Shown here piece by piece: positions 11,571-25,600 of a stretch of DNA of 64,000 bases. Every line of letters begins with the position of its first letter. Positions within the stretch are counted from its first letter, which is position 1. Location: the NCBI GenBank assembly GCA_036971475.1, contig JBAIZL010000006.1, forward strand, positions 89,457,046-89,521,045, given 5' to 3'. The notes beneath the pieces are model-generated. The model saw nothing but the letters and a program-made list of their open reading frames with translations. It was not told the DNA's origin and searched no databases. The position numbers and the translations under genes were made by a program. Origin of the DNA: Prosapia bicincta. Lineage: Eukaryota > Arthropoda > Insecta > Hemiptera > Cercopidae.

Positions 11571-14500
11571 GGTGTCGCCAGGTCCAGGAAAGAAGGGAAA
11601 CCTTCCTACATGTGAAACAACATTGTTTAACCTTGCTCAGCACCTTATTTCATATCAAATGGTGTCGCCATGTCCAGGAAAGAAGGGAGACCTTCCTACA
11701 TGTGAGACAACATTGTTTAACCTTGCTCAGCACCTTATTTCATATCAAGTGGTGTCGCCATGTCCAGGAAAGAAGGGAGACCTTCCTACATGTGAGACAA
11801 CATTGTTTAACCTTGCTCAGCACCTTATTTCATATCAAGTGGTGTCGCCATGTCAAGGAAAGAAGGGAGACCTTCCTTCCTACATGTGAGACAACATTGT
11901 TTAACCTTGCTCAGCACCTTATTTCATATCAAGTGGTGTCGCCATGTCCAGGAAAGAAGGGAGACCTTCCTACATGTGAGACAACATTGTTTAACCTTGC
12001 TCAGCACCTTATTTCATATCAAGTGGTGTCGCCATGTCAAGGAAAGAAGGGAGACCTTCCTTCCTACATGTGAGACAACATTGTTTAACCTTGCTCAGCA
12101 CCTTATTTCATATCAAGTGGTGTCGCCATGTCCAGGAAAGAAGGGAGACCTTCCTACATGTGAGACAACATTGTTTAACCTTGCTCAGCACCTTATTTCA
12201 TATCAAGTGGTGTCGCCATGTCCAGGAAAGAAGGGAAACCTTCCTACATGTGAGACAACATTGTTTAACCTTGCTCAGCACCTTATTTCATATCAAGTGG
12301 TGTCGCCATGTCAAGGAAAGAAGGGAGACCTTCCTTCCTACATGTGAGACAACATTGTTTAACCTTGCTCAGCACCTTATTTCATATCAAGTGGGGTCGC
12401 CATGTCCAGGAAAGAAGGGAGACCTTCCTACATGTGAGACAACATTGTTTAACCTTGCTCAGCACCTTATTTCATATCAAGTGGTGTCGCCAGGTCCAGG
12501 AAAGAAGGGAGACCTTCCTACATGTGAGACAACATTGTTTAACCTTGCTCAGCACCTTATTTCATATCAAGTGGTGTCGCCATGTCCAGGAAAGAAGGGA
12601 GACCTTCCTACATGTGAGACAACATTGTTTAACCTTGCTCAGCACCTTATTTCATATCAAGTGGTGTCGCCATGTCCAGGAAAGAAGGGAGACCTTCCTT
12701 CCTACATGTGAGACAACATTGTTTAACCTTGCTCAGCACCTTATTTCATATCAAGTGGTGTCGCCATGTCCAGGAAAGAAGGGAGACCTTCCTACATGTG
12801 AGACAACATTGTTTAACCTTGCTCAGCACCTTATTTCATATCAAGTGGTGTCGCCATGTCCAGGAAAGAAGGGAAACCTTCCTACATGTGAGACAACATT
12901 GTTTAACCTTGCTCAGCACCTTATTTCATATCAAGTGGTGTCGCCATGTCCAGGAAAGAAGGTAGACCTTCCTACATGTGAGACAACATTGTTTAACCTT
13001 GCTCAGCACCTTATTTCATATCAAGTGGTGTCGCCATGTCCAGGAAAGAAGGGAAACCTTCCTACATGTGAAACAACATTGTTTAACCTTGCTCAGCACC
13101 TTATTTCATATCAAGTGGTGTCGCCATGTCCAGGAAAGAAGGGAAACCTTCCTACATGTGAAACAACATTGTTTAACCTTGCTCAGCACCTTATTTCATA
13201 TCAAGTGGTGTCGCCATGTCCAGGAAAGAAGGGAAACCTTCCTACATGTGAAACAACATTGTTTAACCTTGCTCAGCACCTTATTTCATATCAAGTGGTG
13301 TCGCCAGGTCCAGGAAAGAAGGTAGACCTTCCTACATGTGAGACAACATTGTTTAACCTTGCTCAGCACCTTATTTCATATCAAGTGGTGTCGCCATGTC
13401 CAGGAAAGAAGGGAAACCTTCCTACATGTGAGACAACATTGCTTAACCTTGCTCAGCACCTTATTTCATATCAAGTGGTGTCGCCATGTCCAGGAAAGAA
13501 GGGAAACCTTCCTACATGTGAGACAACATTGTTTAACCTTGCTCAGCACCTTATTTCATATCAAGTGGTGTCGCCATGTCAAGGAAAGAAGGGAGACCTT
13601 CCTACATGTGAGACGACATTGTTTAACCTTGCTCAGCACCTTATTTCATATCAAGTGGTGTCGCCATGTCAAGGAAAGAAGGGAGACCTTCCTACATGTG
13701 AGACAACATTGTTTAACCTTGCTCAGCACCTTATTTCATATCAAGTGGTGTCGCCATGTCAAAGAAAGAAGGGAGACCTTCCTACATGTGAGACAACATT
13801 GTTTAACCTTGCTCAGCACCTTATTTCATATCAAGTGGTGTCGCCATGTCAAGGAAAGAAGGGAGACCTTCCTACATGTGAGACAACATTGTTTAACCTT
13901 GCTCAGCACCTTATTTCATATCAAGTGGTGTCGCCAGGTCCAGGAAAGAAGGGAGACCTTCCTACATGTGAGACAACATTGCTTAACCTTGCTCAGCACC
14001 TTATTTCATATCAAGTGGTGTCGCCATGTCCAGGAAAGAAGGGAAACCTTCTTACATGTGAGACAACATTGTTTAACCTTGCTCAGCACCTTATTTCATA
14101 TCAAGTGGTGTCGCCATGTCAAGGAAAGAAGGGAGACCTTCCTTCCTACATGTGAGACAACATTGTTTAACCTTGCTCAGCACCTTATTTCATATCAAGT
14201 GGTGTCGCCAGGTCCAGGAAAGAAGGTAGACCTTCCTACATGTGAGACAACATTGTTTAACCTTGCTCAGCACCTTATTTCATATCAAGTGGTGTCGCCA
14301 TGTCCAGGAAAGAAGGGAAACCTTCCTACATGTGAGACAACATTGTTTAACCTTGCTCAGCACCTTATTTCATATCAAGTGGTGTCGCCATGTCCAGGAA
14401 AGAAGGGAGACCTTCCTTCCTACATGTGAGACAACATTGTTTAACCTTGCTCAGCACCTTATTTCATATCAAGTGGTGTCGCCATGTCCAGGAAAGAAGG

Positions 14501-16186
14501 GAGACCTTCCTTCCTACATGTGAGACAACATTGTTTAACCTTGCTCAGCACCTTATTTCATATCAAGTGGTGTCGCCAGGTCCAGGAAAGAAGGTAGACC
14601 TTCCTACATGTGAGACAACATTGTTTAACCTTGCTCAGCGCCTTAATTCATGTCAAGTGGTGTCGCCAGGTCCAGGAAAGAAGGGAAACCTTCCTACATG
14701 TGAGACAACATTGTTTAACCTTGCTCAGCGCCTTAATTCATGTCAAGTGGTGTCGCCATGTCCAGGAAAGAAGGGAAACCTTCCTACATGTGAGACAACA
14801 TTGTTTAACCTTGCTCAGCACCTTATTTCATATCAAGTGGTGTCGCCAGGTCCAGGAAAGAAGGGAAACCTTCCTACATGTGAGACAACATTGTTTAACC
14901 TTGCTCAGCGCCTTAATTCATGTCAAGTGGTGTCGCCAGGTCCAGGAAAGAAGGGAAACCTTCCTACATGTGAGACAACATTGTTTAACCTTGCTCAGCG
15001 CCTTAATTCATATCAAGTGGTGTCGCCAGGTCCAGGAAAGAAGGGAAACCTTCCTACATGTGAGACAACATTGTTTAACCTTGCTCAGCGCCTTAATTCA
15101 TGTCAAGTGGTGTCGCCATGTCCAGGAAAGAAGGGAGACCTTCCTACATGTGAGACAACATTGCTTAACCTTGCTCAGCACCTTATTTCATATCAAGTGG
15201 TGTCGCCATGTCCAGGAAAGAAGGGAGACCTTCCTACATGTGAGACAACATTGTTTAACCTTGCTCAGCACCTTATTTCATATCAAGTGGTGTCGCCAGG
15301 TCCAGGAAAGAAGGTAGACCTTCCTACATGTGAGACAACATTGTTTAACCTTGCTCATCACCTTATTTCATATCAAGTGGTGTCGCCAGGTCCAGGAAAG
15401 AAGGTAGACCTTCCTACATGTGAGACAACATTGTTTAACCTTGCTCATCACCTTATTTCATATCAAGTGGTGTCGCCAGGTCCAGGAAAGAAGGGAGACC
15501 TTCCTTCCTACATTTGAGACAACATTGCTTAACCTTGCTCAGCACCTTATTTCATATCAAGTGGTGTCGCCATGTCCAGGAAAGAAGGGAAACCTTCCTA
15601 CATGTGAGACAACATTGTTTAACCTTGCTCAGCACCTTATTTCATATCAAGTGGTGTCGCCATGTCCAGGAAAGAAGGGAAACCTTCCTACATGTGAAAC
15701 AACATTGTTTAACCTTGCTCAGCACCTTATTTCATATCAAGTGGTGTCGCCAGGTCCAGGAAAGAAGGGAAACCTTCCTACATGTGAGACAACATTGTTT
15801 AACCTTGCTCAGCACATTATTTCATATCAAGTGGTGTCGCCATGTCCAGGAAAGAAGGTAGACCTTCCTACATGTGAGACAACATTGTTTAACCTTGCTC
15901 AGCACCTTATTTCATATCAAGTGGTGTCGCCATGTCCAGGAAAGAAGGGAGACCTTCCTTCCTACATGTGAGACAACATTGTTTAACCTTGCTCAGCACC
16001 TTATTTCATATCAAGTGGTGTCGCCATGTCCAGGAAAGAAGGTAGACCTTCCTACATGTGAGACAACATTGTTTAACCTTGCTCAGCACCTTATTTCATA
16101 TCAAGTGGTGTCGCCATGTCCAGGAAAGAAGGGAAACCTTCCTACATGTGAGACAACATTGTTTAACCTTGCTCAGCACCTAATTT
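11571..16186. repeat. 90-bp satellite array, 50 full units plus a partial one
   Basis: The unit starts GGTGTCGCCA and ends with TTTCATATCAAGT. Between the first unit at 11571 and the start of the last partial unit at 16107 there are 4536 bp. Nine units carry a 4-bp duplication (CTTCCTTCC instead of CTTCC), so 4500 bp equals exactly fifty 90-bp units. Variants are local: a GCGCCTTAATTCATGTC form clusters at about 14638-15110, and a TGTCAAGG form clusters at about 13577-13860. Because 90 is a multiple of three, two forward frames stay open until a 94-bp unit shifts them onto a TGA, giving open frames of up to 615 codons. I regard these as artefacts of periodicity. No transposon ends or protein family are seen. 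Confidence 0.97.
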
Positions 16187-16540
16187 GTTCCAACAACAAA
16201 TGACTCATAAGTGCCATTCTCAAGCGGGCTGGGAAAAGAAGTGAAAGTGTTGCTATTTTCCCGTGGATATTTCCCACATTGCAGACATTAGCCTCTTTTA
16301 TACCTCCTTAGCCCTCATAGTTGATTTAAATCTTCTACAAAATCCGAATATTTATTTTAAGACTCGGTGAAACGGCGACGGTAGTTGGCAGTGTCTGTCT
16401 AAGCGTTACATTCTTGCGAAATATCATTCTTCTAGTTACTTAAGCTGGACATTCTACAATTCCGATTAGTTCTCGGGGTTTCAGGATTTCCCGTTTCCCG
16501 ATAAGAATACACACACACAACACACACACACACACACACA

Positions 16541-16632
<92 letters not shown>

Positions 16633-16800
16633 CATACATACATACACTTATGTATACTTAAATATTTTCATACTTTTGTTCCTTTAAAAGATTCTTCCGT
16701 CTTCTCTTTATGAGCTCTCTTCTTCGTTGTTCCGCATTACTCTTTGTTACTTCACTATGAATTTTTTTTCTTTAATACTCTTCGTACTTACTACCTTACT
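16187..16800. other. Spacer with microsatellite, no gene
   Basis: Single-copy-looking sequence follows the satellite edge, then the CA/TA microsatellite at 16507-16650, then a short stretch up to the non-LTR remnant. No coding signal is recognisable. Confidence 0.5.
16507..16650. repeat. (CA)n followed by TA and CATA repeats
   Basis: A CA tract with three early interruptions runs to about 16620 and passes into TA and CATA units. Confidence 0.95.
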
Positions 16801-17880
16801 TTATCCAATTCCAGGTCTTGGCATTTCTGCCATTCTCCTCTTAGCCTCCCAGTACAGACAATGCTGGCTTCGGTCTTCCACATCTTGCAACGCTGTGCAA
16901 TTCCGAAGATGTGGGGCATCCATCTTTTGACGGTTGCACAGAGGGCAAATATCTGAGGCTGCAATTCCTATTTTATATAGGAGGGCTTGCAGATAGTCAT
17001 GGCCCGTAAGCATTCTGAATCTGACAACAGCTTCCACTCTAGGTAGGCTATGTGGTATTAGCACTGTTTGCGCCAGGCCCCTTCATATCTTTCCAGCGCT
17101 CATTTCATTTTAGGTTTCCTTTGTTTTTTCATTGAATCAGGTTTTTTGCTATTAATAGAGATATAGCACTGTCAGGCTGTGGCAAGGTGTTACCTTTCTT
17201 CGCTAGCGGGTCTGCGCGTTCATTTCCTCCAATGCCGACATTGCTAGGGAGCCATTGCACACAATGTACCACCCTTCTTCTATCATCCCTGCCAGGGCTT
17301 TTCGTCCATTCATTGTTTGCATTAATTCCAAATGGGTTGCAGCCCTCAAAGTGGCCGCTGTAAAAGCCAGCACCAGAGGCATGCTTTACCACTGACCCAT
17401 CGGTGTATACATGGATCCAGTTATCTTTACTATATAGATCCGCAATCGTTTCCAAAGCAACAGCCTTTAGGATGTGGGGACCAGTATTATCCTTGGAGTC
17501 TTTGTGATTTAGAAGCGACAGTTTTCTCTCTGGTAATGAAGGAAAACCCTGATGACAGGTTGGGAATTTAGATGCTTGCCCCAGTTTCAATTTGTATTTA
17601 ATTCCAAATTGCTCTGCATAAATAAGTGGTGATATTTGTGCCTTGAGGTTTATATTTTTCCGTCGCAGGTTTATATTTTTCCCAGTGTCTGTAGTCGATT
17701 CTCTTTGCCCTCTCCCAGAACTTGAGTACTAACTTCTCCCTGCGGCTTTGTAGTGGCTCCACCCACATATTTGTGTCGATGTTGCTCCACCAGTTATTTT
17801 TCGCAGAGCGTTGTTCTGGACAAGCATATTCCACAATGGGCGTATATAGGTTTTATTACTCTGCGTCTTTTTACATTATT
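16801..17880 (-). pseudogene. Non-LTR retrotransposon fragment (RT end, RNase H, C-terminal tail)
   Basis: Read on the minus strand, this is the 3' part of a non-LTR (LINE) polyprotein. Around 17850-17800 are the RT thumb-like words TYIRPL and, in another frame, MEYACPE. At 17834-17598 comes the linker ending RREKLVLKFWERAKR. At 17590-17129 is an RNase H domain with the first catalytic Asp in HVYTDGS and the late motif WLPSNVGIGGNERAD. At 17064-16801 follows the usual tail with LLTGHDYLQ and CPLCN. Frames shift between these pieces and stops interrupt them. Within the RNase H only about 40 residues separate TDGS from WLPSNVG, where the family normally has many more, so the middle is deleted. 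The 5' part of the element is missing, as is usual for truncated LINE insertions. The clade is not resolved; elements of the I/Jockey type carry such domains. Confidence 0.85.
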
Positions 17881-19639
17881 TCCGAAACGTCTTTTGAGCT
17901 TACTGTCAAAGACTTTACGTTTATGTAGGTTACTCCGATTTCACTTCCTTGGCTGATGTTTACACGGGGAAAATTCTTCTTTAGATTCTGAAAAACCTTT
18001 CTTGTGATTGTTTCTGAAGGCTAGCTTATTTCTCATGGTGATCGGCTAGTTCTTGCTCGTCCTTGTTAATGGTTTCAAATACCCTTTGAATTCACAGTTT
18101 TCCGTCATTGTTCTAGAATATATTTCTTGTCTGTTTCGTTACTATGTTGTTATTTCTGGAAGTAGTAACTGATGGAACTCTTGTTTTACTACAGTTGTTA
18201 TTGGTGACTTTTTTTGAGCTACACAAACACCAATATAATGTTTGCGCAAAGTAACAAATTTAAAAACATCCGTGAGAACAATCAACGTTGTAACATCATT
18301 ACAGTTGCAGCTGCAAACTCAGTGACCCAAAACAGACCCCTACTTCTACGTTTAAGAGACCTCTTTCGCTGACTAAAACTGCCCCAGATATCTGACGCCG
18401 GTCACTGCAAGACTAAGAAAGACTTCGCTTTCGGCTGTTTATGGGACTCCATTAAGATTCTAAACCTAGCCTCAACTAAATATGGTACTGTGATTAGTAT
18501 CATACGTGCATTTTACCGTACTTTCCAGAAAATCCAAACCTTCTGGTATCCAAAAAAGTGTTGATTCTAATAAGTTAGTATTTTCGAGGTTCCACTGTAT
18601 TTAATTGTATTTTTTTATTGCAGACATTATTTTCCACCACTCCAAGTGGATATCAGTTTTGGTTGGTTTTCTAGACTTGTCCTCCACAAGTATCTTCGGG
18701 ACAATTTCATTTTCCCAAAGCCTAATTAAAATAACACTTTACACATTATTATTTACAAAAACAACACTGATATTGTATTCTAGTATTGTTTAGTGACTGC
18801 GTTTCTCTAACATAAAATAAGTCGACTAAGTTCGAGAGCTTGCGTTTTTTCTTGGCAACACTTCAGGGTTTTAGTTGTCCCTTAGATATACTCACAACCG
18901 TTCGTGTTCTGATAAAACCAATTGAAAGTTACTGTTGTAATAAAGTGTTTACGATTGTTGTGTTTCTTAATAATATATTTAATTCCAAATCACTAACGCA
19001 TTGTTTATATTGTGAATAAATATTTTAGCGTATTATTTCTTGAAACTGTTCGAAGAGAATGATCCCCGTTGTATACATTCAGCGACTACATATTGTTACC
19101 AATGCAATGGACTATAAAGTGCTAAATATATGTAGAGGCTCTAACAGCATTCAAGATGCATGCCTGAGGTACATGCATTATTTACTCGTCTACCGTATGC
19201 TCACCTGTATATACAAAAGCCTTGTCATTTTTACATGTAAAAAGTGTGGTATGGCGATGCACATCGGTTCGGTTTGCATGTCTGGGTACAAACCATTTTT
19301 GTTATTTTATTTTATAAAGGTGATAACATTTAAAATAAGACATGAATTTACGCATTCGTAAATTCGCAGTAAGCCAATTACAATTTGTTTTTAAAATAAA
19401 ATGTTTCAAAGTGCAATTTTAAGAAAGTTGAATAAAGTAATTAAGTCTGCCTCGTGTATATTTTTTTATTCCTTTAGATTTTGAGGCAACTAATCGATCT
19501 TGCAATATATACTCCAGTTTTATATAACACTATACAACCCAATATATTTGCCAATCTTTACACCACTTTAGCAGGTATAACTTCATTTTAATAGCCACGA
19601 CTGGGCCTTGGATACTATACAAATGTTGAGCTTACAGGG
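17881..19639. other. Sequence without a supported gene
   Basis: AT-rich DNA between the LINE fragment and the 143-bp satellite. The largest open stretch (19059-19361, 100 codons) has no family resemblance that I know. No repeats or RNA genes were noticed. Confidence 0.5.
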
Positions 19640-22600
19640 GAAATGTACGTTTACTTGCTGTAGACACACAACCTGAGAGATGGTACTAATAGGCTTAGCT
19701 GTAGAGTATCTTAACCCATTTTAAAGCCGTATGCGGTAAAAGCCATAATATCTAAACAACCGCACATGGACATCTATGGAAGAACATGTACGTTTACTTG
19801 CTGTAGACACACAACCTGAGGGATGGTACTAATAGGCTTAGCTGTAGAGTATCTTAACCCATGTTAAAGCCGTATGCCGTAAAAGCCGTAATATCTAAAC
19901 AACCGCACATGGACATCTATGGAAGAACATGTACGTTTACTTGCTGTAGACACACAACCTGAGGGATGGTACTAATAGGCTTAGCTGTAGAGTATCTTAA
20001 CCCATGTTAAAGCCGTATGCCGTAAAAGCCGTAATATCTAAACAACCGCACATGGACATCTATGGAGGAACATGTACGTTTACTTGCTGTAGACACACAA
20101 CCTGAGGGATGGTACTAATAGGCTTAGCTGTAGAGTATCTTAACCCATGTTAAAGCCGTATGCGGTACAAGCCGTAATATCTAAACAACCGCACATGGAC
20201 ATCTATGGAGGAACATGTACGTTTACTTGCTGTAGACACACAACCTGAGGGATGGTACCAATAGGCTTAGCTGTAAAGTATCTTAACCCATGTTAAAGCC
20301 GTATGCCGTAAAAGCCGTAATATCTAAACAACCGCACATGGACATCTATGGAGGAACATGTACGTTTACTTGCTGTAGACACACAACCTGAGAGATGGTA
20401 CTAATAGGCTTAGCTGTAGAGTATCTTAACCCATGTTAAAGCCGTATGCCGTAAAAGCCGTAATATCTAAACAACCGCACATGGACATCTATGGAGGAAC
20501 ATGTACGTTTACTTGCTGTAGACACACAACCTGAGGGATGGTACTAATAGGCTTAGCTGTAGAGTATCTTAACCCATGTTAAAGCCGTATGCCGTAAAAG
20601 CCGTAATATCTAAACAACCGCACATGGACATCTATGGAGGAACATGTACGTTTACTTGCTGTAGACACACAACCTGAGGGATGGTACTAATAGGCTTAGC
20701 TGTAGAGTATCTTAACCCATGTTAAAGCCGTATGCGGTAAAAGCCGTAATATCTAAACAACCGCACATGGACATCTATGGAGGAACATGTACGTTTACTT
20801 GCTGTAGACACACAACCTGAGGGATGGTACTAATAGGCTTAGCTGTAGAGTATCTTAACCCATGTTAAAGCCGTATGCGGTAAAAGCCGTAATATCTAAA
20901 CAACCGCACATGGACATCTATGGAGGAACATGTACGTTTACTTGCTGTAGACACACAACCTGAGGGATGGTACTAATAGGCTTAGCTGTAGAGTATCTTA
21001 ACCCATGTTAAAGCCGTATGCGGTAAAAGCCGTAATATCTAAACAACCGCACATGGACATCTATGGAGGAACATGTACGTTTACTTGCTGTAGACACACA
21101 ACCTGAGGGATGGTACTAATAGGCTTAGCTGTAGAGTATCTTAACCCATGTTAAAGCCGTATGCCGTAAAAGCCGTAATATCTAAACAACCGCACATGGA
21201 CATCTATGGAGGAACATGTACGTTTACTTGCTGTAGACACACAACCTGAGGGATGGTACTAATAGGCTTAGCTGTAGAGTATCTTAACCCATGTTAAAGC
21301 CGTATGCGGTAAAAGCCGTAATATCTAAACAACCGCACATGGACATCTATGGAGGAACATGTACGTTTACTTGCTGTAGACACACAACCTGAGGGATGGT
21401 ACTAATAGGCTTAGCTGTAGAGTATCTTAACCCATGTTAAAGCCGTATGCGGTAAAAGCCGTAATATCTAAACAACCGCACATGGACATCTATGGAGGAA
21501 CATGTACGTTTACTTGCTGTAGACACACAACCTGAGGGATGGTACTAATAGGCTTAGCTGTAGAGTATCTTAACCCATGTTAAAGCCGTATGCCGTAAAA
21601 GCCGTAATATCTAAACAACCGCACATGGACATCTATGGAGGAACATGTACGTTTACTTGCTGTAGACACACAACCTGAGGGATGGTACTAATAGGCTTAG
21701 CTGTAGAGTATCTTAACCCATGTTAAAGCCGTATGCGGTAAAAGCCGTAATATCTAAACAACCGCACATGGACATCTATGGAGGAACATGTACGTTTACT
21801 TGCTGTAGACACACAACCTGAGGGATGGTACTAATAGGCTTAGCTGTAGAGTATCTTAACCCATGTTAAAGCCGTATGCGGTAAAAGCCGTAATATCTAA
21901 ACAACCGCACATGGACATCTATGGAGGAACATGTACGTTTACTTGCTGTAGACACACAACCTGAGGGATGGTACTAATAGGCTTAGCTGTAGAGTATCTT
22001 AACCCATGTTAAAGCCGTATGCGGTAAAAGCCGTAATATCTAAACAACCGCACATGGACATCTATGGAGGAACATGTACGTTTACTTGCTGTAAACCCAC
22101 AACCCGAGGGATGGTACTAATAGGCTTAGCTGTAGAGTATCTTAACCCATGTTAAAGCCGTATGCGGTAAAAGCCGTAATATCTAAACAACCGCACATGG
22201 ACATCTATGGAGGAACATGTACGTTTACTTGCTGTAGACACACAACCTGAGGGATGGTACTAATAGGCTTAGCTGTAGAGTATCTTAACCCATGTTAAAG
22301 CCGTATGCGGTAAAAGCCGTAATATCTAAACAACCGCACATGGACATCTATGGAGGAACATGTACGTTTACTTGCTGTAAACCCACAACCCGAGGGATGG
22401 TACTAATAGGCTTAGCTGTAGAGTATCTTAACCCATGTTAAAGCCGTATGCCGTAAAAGCCGTAATATCTAAACAACCGCACATGGACATCTATGGAGGA
22501 ACATGTACGTTTACTTGCTGTAGACACACAACCTGAGGGATGGTACTAATAGGCTTAGCTGTAGAGTATCTTAACCCATGTTAAAGCCGTATGCCGTAAA

Positions 22601-25600
22601 AGCCGTAATATCTAAACAACCGCACATGGACATCTATGGAGGAACATGTACGTTTACTTGCTGTAGACACACAACCTGAGGGATGGTACTAATAGGCTTA
22701 GCTGTAGAGTATCTTAACCCATGTTAAAGCCGTATGCGGTACAAGCCGTAATATCTAAACAACCGCACATGGACATCTATGGAGGAACATGTACGTTTAC
22801 TTGCTGTAGACACACAACCTGAGGGATGGTACTAATAGGCTTAGCTGTAAAGTATCTTAACCCATGTTAAAGCCGTATGCCGTAAAAGCCGTAATATCTA
22901 AACAACCGCACATGGACATCTATGGAGGAACATGTACGTTTACTTGCTGTAGACACACAACCTGAGAGATGGTACTAATAGGCTTAGCTGTAGAGTATCT
23001 TAACCCATGTTAAAGCCGTATGCCGTAAAAGCCGTAATATCTAAACAACCGCACATGGACATCTATGGAGGAACATGTACGTTTACTTGCTGTAGACACA
23101 CAACCTGAGGGATGGTACTAATAGGCTTAGCTGTAGAGTATCTTAACCCATGTTAAAGCCGTATGCCGTAAAAGCCGTAATATCTAAACAACCGCACATG
23201 GACATCTATGGAGGAACATGTACGTTTACTTGCTGTAGACACACAACCTGAGGGATGGTACTAATAGGCTTAGCTGTAGAGTATCTTAACCCATGTTAAA
23301 GCCGTATGCGGTAAAAGCCGTAATATCTAAACAACCGCACATGGACATCTATGGAGGAACATGTACGTTTACTTGCTGTAGACACACAACCTGAGGGATG
23401 GTACTAATAGGCTTAGCTGTAGAGTATCTTAACCCATGTTAAAGCCGTATGCGGTAAAAGCCGTAATATCTAAACAACCGCACATGGACATCTATGGAGG
23501 AACATGTACGTTTACTTGCTGTAGACACACAACCTGAGGGATGGTACTAATAGGCTTAGCTGTAGAGTATCTTAACCCATGTTAAAGCCGTATGCGGTAA
23601 AAGCCGTAATATCTAAACAACCGCACATGGACATCTATGGAGGAACATATACGTTTACTTGCTGTAAACCCACAACCCGAGGGATGGTACTAATAGGCTT
23701 AGCTGTAGAGTATCTTAACCCATGTTAAAGCCGTATGCGGTAAAAGCCGTAATATCTAAACAACCGCACATGGACATCTATGGAGGAACATGTACGTTTA
23801 CTTGCTGTAGACACACAACCTGAGGGATGGTACTAATAGGCTTAGCTGTAGAGTATCTTAACCCATGTTAAAGCCGTATGCGGTAAAAGCCGTAATATCT
23901 AAACAACCGCACATGGACATCTATGGAGGAACATGTACGTTTACTTGCTGTAAACCCACAACCCGAGGGATGGTACTAATAAGCTTAGCTGTAGAATATC
24001 TTAACCCATGTTAAAGCCGTATGCCGTAAAAGCCGTAATATCTAAACAACCGCACATGGACATCTATGGAGGAACATGTACGTTTACATGCTGTAGACAC
24101 ACAACCTGAGGGATGGTACTAATAGGCTTAGCTGTAGAGTATCTTAACCCATGTTAAAGCCGTATGCGGTAAAAGCCGTAATATCTAAACAACCGCACAT
24201 GGACATCTATGGAGGAACATGTACGTTTACTTGCTGTAGACACACAACCTGAGGGATGGTACTAATAGGCTTAGCTGTAGAGTATCTTAACCCATGTTAA
24301 AGCCGTATGCGGTAAAAGCCGTAATATCTAAACAACCGCACATGGACATCTATGGAGGAACATGTACGTTTACTTGCTGTAGACACACAACCTGAGGGAT
24401 GGTACTAATAGGCTTAGCTGTAGAGTATCTTAACCCATGTTAAAGCCGTATGCGGTAAAAGCCGTAATATCTAAACAACCGCACATGGACATCTATGGAG
24501 GAACATGTACGTTTACTTGCTGTAGACACACAACCTGAGGGATGGTACTAATAGGCTTAGCTGTAGAGTATCTTAACCCATGTTAAAGCCGTATGCGGTA
24601 AAAGCCGTAATATCTAAACAACCGCACATGGACATCTATGGAGGAACATGTACGTTTACTTGCTGTAAACCCACAACCCGAGGGATGGTACTAATAGGCT
24701 TAGCTGTAGAGTATCTTAACCCATGTTAAAGCCGTATGCCGTAAAAGCCGTAATATCTAAACAACCGCACATGGACATCTATGGAGGAACATGTACGTTT
24801 ACTTGCTGTAGACACACAACCTGAGGGATGGTACTAATAGGCTTAGCTGTAGAGTATCTTAACCCATGTTAAAGCCGTATGCGGTAAAAGCCGTAATATC
24901 TAAACAACCGCACATGGACATCTATGGAGGTACATGTACGTTTACTTGCTGTAGACACACAACCTGAGGGATGGTACTAATAGGCTTAGCTGTAGAGTAT
25001 CTTAACCCATGTTAAAGCCGTATGCGGTAAAAGCCGTAATATCTAAACAACCGCACATGGACATCTATGGAGGTACATGTACGTTTACTTGCTGTAGACA
25101 CACAACCTTGAGGGATGGTACTAATAGGCTTAGCTGTAGAGTATCTTAACCCATGTTAAAGCCGTATGCCGTAAAAGCCGTAATATCTAAACAACCGCAC
25201 ATGGACATCTATGGAGGAACATGTACGTTTACTTGCTGTAAACCCACAACCCGAGGGATGGTACTAATAGGCTTAGCTGTAGAGTATCTTAACCCATGTT
25301 AAAGCCGTATGCGGTAAAAGCCGTAATATCTAAACAACCGCACATGGACATCTATGGAGGAACATGTACGTTTACTTGCTGTAGACACAGAACCTGAGGG
25401 ATGGTACTAATAGGCTTAGCTGTAGAGTATCTTAACCCATGTTAAAGCCGTATGCGGTAAAAGCCGTAATATCTAAACAACCGCACATGGACATCTATGG
25501 AGGAACATGTACGTTTACTTGCTGTAGACACACAACCTGAGGGATGGTACTAATAGGCTTAGCTGTAGAGTATCTTAACCCATGTTAAAGCCGTATGCGG

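Noticed and set aside
11548..16203. Many overlapping open frames of up to 615 codons in the 90-bp array
   Set aside because: They follow from a stop-free 90-bp unit read in two frames at once; there is no start context, no family and no codon pattern, and they end wherever a 94-bp unit shifts phase.
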